From Planctomycetaceae bacterium (GTDB lineage: Bacteria > Planctomycetota > Phycisphaerae > UBA1845 > UTPLA1): a stretch of 64,000 nt of DNA. The notes beneath the pieces are model-generated. The model did not search any database, had not been told where the DNA came from, and saw only the letters and a program-made list of their open reading frames with translations. This document shows, piece after piece, positions 41,862 through 50,528 of this stretch. The translations under genes and the position numbers were made by a program. Where the stretch lies: positions 4,024,249 through 4,088,248 of the forward strand of contig CP030884.1 in assembly GCA_006969385.1 (NCBI GenBank). The letters are read 5' to 3'. Position 1 is the stretch's first letter. The number at the start of each line of letters is the position of its first letter.

Positions 41862-42491
41862 ATGGAAGACGTCCACCAAACGCAGATTCTGATCGACAAG
41901 GCGCGCGACGGTGACGACACCGCCGCCCGGCGGTTGATCGTGATGTACCACCCGCGCCTGCGGGCTCGCCTGCTGCGCCAGATGGACGCCGTCATGAAGT
42001 CGAAAATCGAGCCGGAAGACATTTTGCAGCAGGTCTATCTGGAAGCGTTTCGGGCCATCGAGCAGTTCACCTACCAGGGCAGCGATTCGTTCTTGCGTTG
42101 GATGTACGCCATTCTCGATCGCAAATTGATCGACGAGCACCGTGCCATGCGCGCCGAACGCCGCGACGTCCGCCGCGAAGTCAACATCGCGCCGTCGAAC
42201 AACAACCGCACGACGTACGTCGATCTGCTCGCCCGCGCCATGGCCGGTAGCGCCACGCCCAGCCAAGTTGTGCGGAAAGACGAAGCGCTCAGTGTTATCA
42301 GCGCCTGCGTCGCCACCTTGCCCGAGCATTATCGCGAAGTGATTCGCATGCGCTTCCTCGAAGGTCGGCCCGTCGCCGATGTTGCCGAACATCTCGACCG
42401 TAGCATCGGCTCGGTCCACATGATCTGCCATCGCGCGTTGAAGCAGTTGCGCGATCAGGCGGAGAAGTTGGGCGTATCGCAAGACGACTGA
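41862..42491 (+). CDS. ECF-type RNA polymerase sigma factor (planctomycete type)
   Basis: About 209 residues from the ATG at 41862. Region 2 is DDTAARRLIVMYHPRLRARLLRQ and EDILQQVYLEAFRAI. Region 4 is CVATLPEHYREVIRMRFLEGRPVADVAEHLDRSIGSVHMICHRALKQLR. The longer-than-usual linker and missing anti-sigma gene fit the planctomycete subgroup encoded beside Ser/Thr kinases. The divergent kinase gene starts 285 bases away. A 6-bp inverted repeat TTCGAT/ATCGAA (41767-41782) lies in between and may be an operator. Confidence 0.9.
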   Translation: MEDVHQTQILIDKARDGDDTAARRLIVMYHPRLRARLLRQMDAVMKSKIEPEDILQQVYLEAFRAIEQFTYQGSDSFLRWMYAILDRKLIDEHRAMRAERRDVRREVNIAPSNNNRTTYVDLLARAMAGSATPSQVVRKDEALSVISACVATLPEHYREVIRMRFLEGRPVADVAEHLDRSIGSVHMICHRALKQLRDQAEKLGVSQDD

Positions 42492-42500
42492 CGACGACGG

Positions 42501-43589
42501 CTACTGATACGCCGGAAAATCGGTGTATCCCTCCGGCCCATCTGCCGACCAAACCTTCGGGCTCGCGTCTTCGGCCAACGGCCAATCGTTTTTAAACCGC
42601 GCGACCAAATCCGGATTGGTAATGTAAGGTCGACCGTACGCGATCAGGTCGGCATGACTGTTGCGAATCGCCGCTTCGCCCGAAGCTTGGTCGTATCCAC
42701 AATTCGCGATGATCGGCCCGTCGAAGACCTTGCGAAACTCGGGCAGTGTCATCGGTTCGCCCAACTCGTGAAAGCCGAACGCCAAGCCGTCCATCACGTG
42801 TAAATAGGCAAGGCCGAATTTGTTTACCTCGCGCGCGTAGTAGGTGTACGCCTCGCGATAGTCCGGCGAGCCCATATCGTTGTACATGCCGTTGGGCGAG
42901 AAGCGCACGCCCACGCGCTGGGCGGGAAATACCGACGTGACGGCCGTCAGCACTTCCTTCAAAAACCGAAAGCGATTTTCCAAGCTGCCGCCGTATTTAT
43001 CGGTGCGCTGATTGGTCTTACTTTGCAGAAATGTATCGATGAGATACCCATTCGCCGCATGCACTTCGACGCCGTCAAATCCCGCCGCCTTGGCGCGCTC
43101 CGCCGCGAGCTTGTAGTCGTTCACGATTTCTGGAATTTCATTTGTCTCTAACGCGCGCGGCGTTTCGTGCGGCAGCTTGCCTTCCGGCGTGTGAATGTAT
43201 TCTTCATTGATCGCAAGCGCCGACGGCGCGACGGCGGGCTTGCCGCCATGAAACGCGCTGTGCGACGCCCGTCCGCAGTGCCACAGTTGTAGAAACATCG
43301 GCGTACCCGCGTCGTGAACGGCCTTCGTAACGAGCTTCCAACCTTCGACCATGCCGTCGGTGTAAATCCCCGGCGTGTTGACCCAGCCGTTGGCCTGTTC
43401 GCTGATCACGGTCGCCTCAGAAATCAGCAAACCGCCGCCCGCCCGCTGCGTATAGTATTCGGTCATTAGTTGGTTGGCGGTGCGTTCCTTCCCGGCGCGG
43501 GCACGCGTCATGGGGGCCAGCACCACGCGGTTTTTCAACGTGAGGTCGTGCAGTTTAAACTCGTTCAGCAGCGGGGAATCCTGGCTCAT
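42501..43589 (-). CDS. Old yellow enzyme-family alkene reductase
   Basis: 362 residues from the ATG at 43589. FMN-dependent oxidoreductase with the opening KLHDLTLKNRVVLAPMTRARAGK, LFLQLWHCGRASHS near residues 99-110, GFDGVEVHAANGYLIDTFLQ, NQRTDKYGGSLENRFRFL and a C-terminal IANCGYDQASGEAAI and ADLIAYGRPYITNPDLVARF. This matches NemA/2-cyclohexenone-reductase-like enzymes that reduce activated C=C or nitro groups with NAD(P)H. Substrate unassigned. It diverges from the hpd gene. Confidence 0.93.
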   Translation of the reverse strand: MSQDSPLLNEFKLHDLTLKNRVVLAPMTRARAGKERTANQLMTEYYTQRAGGGLLISEATVISEQANGWVNTPGIYTDGMVEGWKLVTKAVHDAGTPMFLQLWHCGRASHSAFHGGKPAVAPSALAINEEYIHTPEGKLPHETPRALETNEIPEIVNDYKLAAERAKAAGFDGVEVHAANGYLIDTFLQSKTNQRTDKYGGSLENRFRFLKEVLTAVTSVFPAQRVGVRFSPNGMYNDMGSPDYREAYTYYAREVNKFGLAYLHVMDGLAFGFHELGEPMTLPEFRKVFDGPIIANCGYDQASGEAAIRNSHADLIAYGRPYITNPDLVARFKNDWPLAEDASPKVWSADGPEGYTDFPAYQ

Positions 43590-43988
43590 CGGTGTGGGCT
43601 CCGAAGGTGATGAAGAAGTCACCGCGAACGCGCGGCGACTGTGATAAGCCGGAGTATAGCGATGCGTTTGGTAGGAATCCGCGGCGCCGAAAACGCCATT
43701 AAAGTCGGCGATAATCGGTGACTGTCTCAGGGTGTTGTTGGCTGTTCGCTCCCTCTCCCTCGCAGGGAGAGGGCCGGGGTGAGGTTTTCACGTCATGAGG
43801 GCAGGCATCGAAAAGGCGTGAGCGGTTCGCCAAATGTGCATAAATCCTGACGCCAGAATCTGACGTGGCTGAGACGGTGGAATGTCTTCACAAAGATTTC
43901 ACAACGCGGCGGCTCCGTTATCGACTCGGCTTTTGGCCACGCGTAGAATACCCGTTTGATTCATGGCCCAACGCGAAGGAGTGCGGAC
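43590..43988. other. Intergenic region between ene-reductase and hpd with a hairpin repeat
   Basis: 400 bases. The only recognisable element is the hairpin at 43751-43773. Promoters for the divergent genes should be here. A ribosome site AGGAG precedes the hpd ATG. Confidence 0.45.
43751..43773 (+). repeat. Hairpin repeat, copy B (CCCTCTCCCT/AGGGAGAGGG)
   Basis: Perfect 10-bp stem with loop CGC, followed by CCGGGGTGAGG. It resembles a very common intergenic repeat of many bacteria and the diverged copy at 29362-29382. No T-run is attached, so it is not an intrinsic terminator. Confidence 0.75.
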
Positions 43989-45113
43989 ATGGCAGCCGGC
44001 AATCTCGGAATTCAATCCATTCACAGCATCGACATCGCCGTGCGCCGGGCCGAGCCCTGGGCCGACTTCTTCACGCGCGGCTTCGGTTTTCAAAACATCG
44101 GCGTCAGCACCGGCGAGGCGGTCGAACGCACCGGCACGCGGCGTCATCTGCTGCAATGCGGCGGCGTGCGCATCACGCTCGCCGAAGCCGTACACGGTGG
44201 CTCCGATGTGCGCCGCTTTCTCGATCGTCATCCCGACGGCATCGCGCGCTTGCGTTTACAAGTCGAGGATGTGGCCGCCGTCGAAGCGCGCCTCATCGAA
44301 CGACACGCCACGCTACTCGATGGTATCGAACGCAGCGAGATCGACGGCGTCTTATGGCGCGAGTTAGCGCTGGCCACGCCCGTCGGTGACGTCGATATCA
44401 GTTTCGTCGATATCGAAAACGGCGCGGCGCCGCTGCTCCCTGATATGGAAGCCGTCGCGCCGTTCGATGCTTCCGCAAACGCGGCGACCATCGCGGGTAT
44501 CGATCACGTCGCCGCCAACGTGCGCACGCTGATGCCGGTCATCGCCTTTTACGAACACGTGCTAGGCCTGCAGCGCTTTTGGGATGTGCAGTTTCATACC
44601 GAAGATCTGCGCCCCGGCGTGGGCACCGGCCTCAAGTCGATCGTGATGTGGGATGACGCCAGCGGCCTCAAGCTCGCCACGAACGAACCGCTGCGGCCGC
44701 GCTACCACGAATCGCAAGTCGCCGCCGCCCTCGATGGTCATCGCGGTGCCGGTCTGCATCAATTGGCGTTCGCCGTCGACGATATCAAGACAGCCGTCGA
44801 TATTCTGCAGGCCGCCGACTTCGAAATGCTGCCCATGCCCGCCGCCTATTACCACGACCTACCCGCCCGCCTCGATAAACAGGGCATCAAAAACCTGCCG
44901 TTGAGCACCGACGACCTGCGCGAGCGCCACATCCTCATCGACGGCGACGCCCAGGGATATCTCCTCCAAGCCTTTTGCCGCAACCCACTCCACCGGGCCA
45001 GCGACCATGAATCGGGACCGTTGTTGTTTGAGCTGATTCAACGACAAGGCGCGAAGGGGTTTGGGGAAGGGAACTTCCGGTCGCTGTTTGAGGCGATGAC
45101 GAAGGAGGGGTAG
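43989..45113 (+). CDS. hpd: 4-hydroxyphenylpyruvate dioxygenase
   Basis: 374 residues from the ATG at 43989, with AGGAG seven bases upstream. It converts 4-hydroxyphenylpyruvate to homogentisate using Fe(II) and oxygen (tyrosine catabolism or pigment/tocopherol precursors). Two vicinal-oxygen-chelate domains are seen. The iron ligands are His173 in GIDHVAANV, His257 in GLHQLAF and Glu348 in FELIQRQG. The C-terminal GFGEGNFRSLFEA is diagnostic. A hydroxymandelate synthase would look very similar. No homogentisate dioxygenase or tyrosine aminotransferase gene is adjacent. Confidence 0.9.
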   Translation: MAAGNLGIQSIHSIDIAVRRAEPWADFFTRGFGFQNIGVSTGEAVERTGTRRHLLQCGGVRITLAEAVHGGSDVRRFLDRHPDGIARLRLQVEDVAAVEARLIERHATLLDGIERSEIDGVLWRELALATPVGDVDISFVDIENGAAPLLPDMEAVAPFDASANAATIAGIDHVAANVRTLMPVIAFYEHVLGLQRFWDVQFHTEDLRPGVGTGLKSIVMWDDASGLKLATNEPLRPRYHESQVAAALDGHRGAGLHQLAFAVDDIKTAVDILQAADFEMLPMPAAYYHDLPARLDKQGIKNLPLSTDDLRERHILIDGDAQGYLLQAFCRNPLHRASDHESGPLLFELIQRQGAKGFGEGNFRSLFEAMTKEG

Positions 45114-45297
45114 GGGCTGGATGTCATTAACTGACAGTAAGAATTAAGAAAATAGTTTTGATTTGATCATCCCGCGAAACCTCGGATTTGCTGGCGCAGC
45201 TCTGTCGACCGCATTTGTCAAAAAATCGCAATTAGCAAAAGAAAACATTAAAATACGGGCTATAGCGTCTCGGACGTTGGAATAGGCGGCCGATCGG

Positions 45298-46158
45298 ATG
45301 TCGGGAATGCATATGAAGAAGCTTGTAAAGATTGCGAATGAACATCGAGCTTGGCTTGAGAAGAACGGCAGCAGGATTTACGAGCGTGACCGCGCCTTCT
45401 TGATCGAGGATTTGGCCGATGGATCTGCGAAGGCGATCAAGAACATTCCTCAATCGCTCAATACCATGGGGCTATATCATGGAACACTTGGTGTGGTCCA
45501 AATTCTCGACGGCGACCAATCGGGATGGGAGCACTTGTCGGCTTCGATCGGTTACTACGGTTGGGGGATCGATATTCGCGTTAAGAGCTACTTAAAGTTG
45601 CGAAGGCTCGGGGAGCCGACGATCGGCGTCGCCAATCGTGCGCCGCTGCTGGCCTGCGTGGCGAGCGTAAGCAGCGCTTGGACGGACCGGCTGGTTGCAC
45701 CGTTGAGAGAGCTGCAAACAGACGACGAGTACCTCGCGATGACGAAGCGCGATGCACGACAGTTCGAACTATTCGTACTCGAAATATTCGAAAAATCGCG
45801 TAACGGTAATGATTCTCTACCAGCAATGGCAGATTCGCCGTACCGGTCGCTCATTGAAGCGTGGGAGTCCGACGAATTACAAACACGCCTACTCCAACTT
45901 TGCGACTATCATTGCGACCGGATCGAACAGAAGACCGGCAATGAGTTCACGCCGGAATTCAGTTATCCTCCATTCGATCTGCTACCGTGCGGATATATGC
46001 TAGTTCAGCGAGTTCGCGAAAGGCTGCATCTCGAAACACCCGTTTTGCAACACCCTCTCGTCGAGATGTTAACCCCACCAAGATATGATATTGCGAGTCA
46101 AATCGACGCCGCGCTGGAAGCGCAATTGAAGCGGCTTTATTCGGTCAATTTCGATTGA
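45298..46158 (+). CDS. Protein of unknown function (helical; possible immunity-like)
   Basis: 286 residues from the ATG at 45298, with further ATG codons at 45307 and 45313. No signal or membrane span. The composition is helix-rich, with ADGSAKAIKNIPQ and GYYGWGIDIRVKSYLKLRRLGEP. An arrangement of helices with Tyr/Trp at about 80 recalls Imm49-like immunity proteins of polymorphic toxins, but this is a weak impression. AT-richer than the neighbouring hpd, with a similar gene directly after. Confidence 0.5.
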   Translation: MSGMHMKKLVKIANEHRAWLEKNGSRIYERDRAFLIEDLADGSAKAIKNIPQSLNTMGLYHGTLGVVQILDGDQSGWEHLSASIGYYGWGIDIRVKSYLKLRRLGEPTIGVANRAPLLACVASVSSAWTDRLVAPLRELQTDDEYLAMTKRDARQFELFVLEIFEKSRNGNDSLPAMADSPYRSLIEAWESDELQTRLLQLCDYHCDRIEQKTGNEFTPEFSYPPFDLLPCGYMLVQRVRERLHLETPVLQHPLVEMLTPPRYDIASQIDAALEAQLKRLYSVNFD

Positions 46159-46226
46159 GTTGGCCTTAAATTTGCCCCGTAGTGTAGGAAATGAGTAATA
46201 ATAACAAGTAGCCACCGGTGTCCATC

Positions 46227-47162
46227 ATGCCTCCCAAGCTTACAAAACAACAACGGCAGGAAATCGATGAAATCATGGCTCCGATCGACGCCGCCGCGCG
46301 GTTGCGTGGCGGCGGCAATCTCAACCTCCTCGAGTTCATACAAGCTCACGTCGATCACGATATTAGCGCCAGCGTTGCCGCTACCCGTGAGGTACACACG
46401 GATCTACCAGCGGAAGCTTTAGATTTACAAGTTCGATGCGAGCACGTTGACGCCGTGCACTCCGATTTCAACTGGATCGATCGTGGATTGGCTCGGCGCT
46501 TTTCCCTGAATAGCGCGCGTGAGTTGCAGGATTTTGTGAGTATGCATGTTCGCTTTCGACTCGCGCTGGACGGCGACCCTAAACAGGGCGATGCCATTTA
46601 TCATTATCAGAATATCTCAGAAATCCTTAGAGCGCTCGCCATCCGGGATATTGCGCTGGCGCAGACATTCGCGGAACGCGGGGCATTCCCTATCGCTAAC
46701 AAAGGTCCATTTCACAGAATCTACAACAGCGTCGTCGCTCTATTGCGAAACGACTGGCAAACATTCAACTCAATAAGGGGCAGCTTGATACGGAAGTCGT
46801 CCCCCAAATGGGTTAGGGCCATCGGTGAGTGCTTAGAGGGTATCGGGGACAAAAATGCCGCCCAGATCGCTGCCGCCATTGAGGTAATCTTATCGAGCCA
46901 TTCACGCACCGATGTGGTGAGCGACTTGCACAAGGCTATCTGCTTTGAGGCGCACGGCTTTTACACGCTTGCCCATTTCGTCGATCCACAATTGGTTTCG
47001 AATTTCGATGTATCTCAGCGCGGTCCTTGGGATGAGGAGTTGCACGACGTAGCCTTCGCGAGCGATAATGCCTACGAATTCGACTATGACTTGAGTTTTG
47101 TGTCACAGGAATTTCACGATGTAATCGTTAATTTAGCGATTCCGCCATGGTGGGACGGTTAG
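46227..47162 (+). CDS. Protein of unknown function, neighbour of similar style
   Basis: About 311 residues from the ATG at 46227. A GTG at 46218 adds three residues. Largely helical, with ISEILRALAIRDIALAQTFAERGAF, HRIYNSVVALLRNDWQTFNSIR and the C-terminal HDVIVNLAIPPWWDG. No signal peptide, no catalytic motif. It follows the previous unknown gene by 68 bases and shares its composition and lone-operon character. The pair could be immunity-like partners, but no toxin gene was seen in the window. Confidence 0.5.
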   Translation: MPPKLTKQQRQEIDEIMAPIDAAARLRGGGNLNLLEFIQAHVDHDISASVAATREVHTDLPAEALDLQVRCEHVDAVHSDFNWIDRGLARRFSLNSARELQDFVSMHVRFRLALDGDPKQGDAIYHYQNISEILRALAIRDIALAQTFAERGAFPIANKGPFHRIYNSVVALLRNDWQTFNSIRGSLIRKSSPKWVRAIGECLEGIGDKNAAQIAAAIEVILSSHSRTDVVSDLHKAICFEAHGFYTLAHFVDPQLVSNFDVSQRGPWDEELHDVAFASDNAYEFDYDLSFVSQEFHDVIVNLAIPPWWDG

Positions 47163-47387
47163 AAGAACGGCATCGTCGGCCCTTGAAGATCGCCGTGCTT
47201 GGCTTGCCTTCAGGTTGCAACGCCAGCTGGCATCGCGGCAATGAACCGCCGGGAAGTTTACGTCGTCAATATTCCAGTGTGGAAACACCTGCGATCCTCA
47301 GTCGCTGACATTGACTAACACTCAATTTTTATTTTCGAAAGACCTAAGACTTCTGGTTGCCATTCAAAGTCGCTTAAGGGCTAAGTG

Positions 47388-48695
47388 ATGAACATTGCAA
47401 AATCGAGTAGGTGCGCTTGGTACGCATTGATTGCACTCCAATCTGTATATGGCCAACAATCCCAACCGCCAGCTTGGAATCAATGGGGAGGCCCGCAACG
47501 AAATTTCGTGGTCGATACTGACGGTTTAGCGGAGAGCTGGCCGCAAGACGGACCGCCGGTGCTTTGGAAACGCCCGTTGGGTCATGGTCACTCCGGGATC
47601 GTCGGCGACAAAGACCGTATTTACACAATGTATCGCTCGGAACGACAGGCAAGTGACGAATCCGTGATTGCGCTGGATGCTAAGACAGGAAAAACAATCT
47701 GGGAGAAACGTTACTCGGCCGCTTTACCGAAACCGGTCGACACCGATGGCAAAGGCCCCAACTCGACGCCGTTGATCGTCGGTAAGAATGTATATGCGAT
47801 TGGAACCAATGCAGTCGTGCGTTGCTTCGACAAGGAGACCGGCAAGTTGATATGGACGCGCGATCTTTGCCGTGAGTTTAATAGCCCGGCTTTAGGCGGC
47901 TACGGATATTCGGTTAGCCCGCTGGCATATAAAGACCTACTGATCGTGCCTTTGGGCTATCGTCCGCCGCCGACGGCGGACGGTGATGATACGAATGACG
48001 AGCCTTCGTCGAAGAACGCGAATTGTAGCGTGATCGCACTGCGTTTGAGTGACGGCAAACTGGTATGGGAAAGTTCGGATTACGTCGTTTGGCAATCGTC
48101 GCCGTCAATGATTCGATTTCGCGGCCAGGATCAGATCGTCGTACTGATGACGGATGCGGTCGCCGCGCTGAATCCGCTGACGGGAGTGGAGATATGGAGG
48201 CTGACATTTGAAGACAGTTCGTTGCATTGCATGACGCCTTGGTGGAACGGGAAAAACTTACTGGTCTTTGCTTCCGGTGGCTCGGGTGAGGGACGCGCGA
48301 TCGAGTTATTTCATGAAAACGGCAAAACCGTCGCACGCGAACGCTGGGCCAATCATAAGATGATCAGCATGATTTACATTGGTGTGGAAATAGATAACAC
48401 GCTCTTTATGCCGGGTAATTCCCGTTTTTATGGATTCAATTTAACCTCCGGCGAACGCAAGTGGATCGAGCGCGGCTTCGATTCGCCGTCCTGCCTCTTC
48501 GCCGATGGCAAACTGCTTATTTTGGATCGCAACGGTGTGCTGACGATTGCACGACCCAAGGCAGATGGTCTTGAGGTGTTGTCGCAATGCCAAGCGATGC
48601 AAAGAGACGCATTGACTTGTCCGACGCTGATCGGGCAAACGCTGTATATTCGCGACCGTGAAAGTGTGGTGGCGTTGGACCTTGGTACTCGCTAG
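47388..48695 (+). CDS. PQQ-type beta-propeller protein
   Basis: About 435 residues from the ATG at 47388. A hydrophobic leader (YALIALQSVYG) indicates export. Propeller blades carry the repeat VIALDAKTGKTIWEK, VVRCFDKETGKLIWTRD, VIALRLSDGKLVWES and VVALDLGTR. These repeats occur in BamB, the outer-membrane assembly lipoprotein, and in dehydrogenases. The enzyme active-site residues cannot be verified, so it is probably a scaffold or binding propeller. A convergent paralogue lies at 49127-50419. Confidence 0.85.
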   Translation: MNIAKSSRCAWYALIALQSVYGQQSQPPAWNQWGGPQRNFVVDTDGLAESWPQDGPPVLWKRPLGHGHSGIVGDKDRIYTMYRSERQASDESVIALDAKTGKTIWEKRYSAALPKPVDTDGKGPNSTPLIVGKNVYAIGTNAVVRCFDKETGKLIWTRDLCREFNSPALGGYGYSVSPLAYKDLLIVPLGYRPPPTADGDDTNDEPSSKNANCSVIALRLSDGKLVWESSDYVVWQSSPSMIRFRGQDQIVVLMTDAVAALNPLTGVEIWRLTFEDSSLHCMTPWWNGKNLLVFASGGSGEGRAIELFHENGKTVARERWANHKMISMIYIGVEIDNTLFMPGNSRFYGFNLTSGERKWIERGFDSPSCLFADGKLLILDRNGVLTIARPKADGLEVLSQCQAMQRDALTCPTLIGQTLYIRDRESVVALDLGTR

Positions 48696-49126
48696 CCGTT
48701 GGATCACGCGATAACAGAGCGGCCGTTAGAACGGTCATCTGCCAATGCAAAAAAACGTTCGGCGTTTCGCGGTAATTCAACCCGGAGTATCATTCCGCAA
48801 GACGACAACGAATGGAGGTTTCGCGGTTGGCGGACGACGTACCAAGCCACTGACGACCGGGTGCTGGGTGCCCCGTGTTTATACGCCAACGTGGGTGCAC
48901 GATTCGGTTTTAGTATCGAGCCTGGGGGGCGGTTACCAATTCTACCGGATCGGCGGGGACCAAAAGCCGACCCGGGCGCGTGCCGTGCCTACCCATGAAC
49001 GCAAGCATGCCGTCGCAAATAAACAACCGAAATATCCTTAGATGTAAGATAGCCACCAACCACATCCGCGTGCGTTCATTCCAGTATAATTGTGGCATCC
49101 CATCCCTCTAAAGAGCGGCCACACCG
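48696..49126. other. Intergenic stretch between convergent propeller genes
   Basis: About 430 bases. The 98-codon frame at 48745-49041 has no protein-like pattern and no ribosome site. No terminator, repeat or RNA gene was recognised, although transcripts from both sides must end here. Confidence 0.4.
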
Positions 49127-50419
49127 CTACTTCCCAATACAATACAAAAACCGCTCCGACCGAATGAACAACTCTCCATCGCTCGCAGCCGGTGTTGACG
49201 AAAACGCGCTCTCGTCATCTTCAAATGGCGGATTGTGCGAGACGAGTTTGAAGGTATCGCCCGCTTCGATGACGTAGCTTTCGCCGTTGCGGGTGAATTG
49301 AATGATCTTGTTGCCGACGGCGATCGGTGAACTGTAATCGGCGTTGGGAAAGCCGCCGGTCGGTCCGCCTTTGCGGGGCAAGCGCTCGCGATACACGTAC
49401 TCGCCATCCTTCAACGACGCGGCGAAGTAGATGCCGTTGCTGAGCCAATACATCCGTTCGCCCACGATCACGGGCGTGACGATGCCGGCGCGCACGCTCG
49501 ACTGCCAAACCTTGCGGTCTTTGCCGTCTTCGAGTTTTGGATCACATCGCAGCGCCAAGGCATGGCCCGCGCGGCTGCCCATGAGAAACGCGACGCCGTC
49601 GTTGACCAAGATGCCGCCACAGGCCGAATCATCTAGCGGCGACGGGGCCCTCCAAAACACCTCACCATTTTTTGGGTTGAGGCTTAGCACCTCGAAAGGT
49701 ACGTGCACCAAGACTTGTTGCTTGCCGCCCGTTTCAACGTCGGTCGGCGTGGCCCAACAGTTGGTGAACTTCTTATCTTTGACCGACCATCGGATGCTGC
49801 CGGTACGCTTATCGACGCCGACGAATTGGTTGCCGAGGATACCGGCGTCCACGACCAATACGTCATCGAGCACGATCGGGCTGGAACCATCGCCCCAGCG
49901 CGCCGGATCGGATTGTTGACCGAGGTCGGTCTGCCATTTCTGCTTGCCGTCTTTATCAAACGCGATCAGGCCCGAGCGACCGAACACCACGTAGATCGTG
50001 TCGCCATCGACGGCGGGCGTACTGCTTGCATAACCATGTTGGGTGATGAAGCCGGAATACGGATCGATATTGCCGTTGGAAGGCACCGACGCTCGCCAAA
50101 TCTCTTTGCCGGTCTTGCGATCGAAGGCGAGCAGGTGCCGCACCAAATCCTTCGGGTCGCCGGGGTTTTCCATATCGATGCCGTAGCCGGTGTATGCCGT
50201 TAGGAAAACGCGGTCGCCGACTACGACCGGCGAGGATACGCCGCTGCCGGGTAACTCGGTGCGCCACTTCAGATTTTTGGCGGAAGACCATTCAAAGGGC
50301 GGGGCGCTACCTTCGACATGGCCCGCGCCCTGCGGGCCGCGAAAGCGCGTCCAATCGGCGGCGGATGTCAACTGGGCCGCGGTAAGCAAGCAAGAAATGG
50401 CGAATATGGCGACGGGTTT
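49127..50419 (-). CDS. PQQ-type beta-propeller protein, exported
   Basis: 430 residues from the ATG at 50419, with GAGAGG about eight bases upstream. Signal peptide VAIFAISCLLTAAQLTSA, then WTRFRGPQGAGHVEG, a frequent planctomycete propeller opening. Propeller blades with LLAFDRKTGKEIWRA, LIAFDKDGKQKWQTD, FVGVDKRTGSIRWSV and VLSLNPKNGEVFWRA follow. Role as BamB-like scaffold or sensor of surface molecules is inference. It is paralogous to the gene at 47388. Confidence 0.9.
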   Translation of the reverse strand, partial: KPVAIFAISCLLTAAQLTSAADWTRFRGPQGAGHVEGSAPPFEWSSAKNLKWRTELPGSGVSSPVVVGDRVFLTAYTGYGIDMENPGDPKDLVRHLLAFDRKTGKEIWRASVPSNGNIDPYSGFITQHGYASSTPAVDGDTIYVVFGRSGLIAFDKDGKQKWQTDLGQQSDPARWGDGSSPIVLDDVLVVDAGILGNQFVGVDKRTGSIRWSVKDKKFTNCWATPTDVETGGKQQVLVHVPFEVLSLNPKNGEVFWRAPSPLDDSACGGILVNDGVAFLMGSRAGHALALRCDPKLEDGKDRKVWQSSVRAGIVTPVIVGERMYWLSNGIYFAASLKDGEYVYRERLPRKGGPTGGFPNADYSSPIAVGNKIIQFTRNGESYVIEAGDTFKLVSHNPPFEDDESAFSSTPAASDGELFIRSERFLYCIGK

Positions 50420-50528
50420 CATACGAAGATCCTCTCCAAACGTGATCGTCCGAGCGCACCCACAGCGCTCTGGTGACTGAATCCTAGGTGGTTTTCGATA
50501 AAAGCTGCGGGGCGGATTCAATTCACGA

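Noticed and set aside
48745..49041. 98-codon frame between the propeller genes
   Set aside because: No ribosome site and no conserved or structured sequence.
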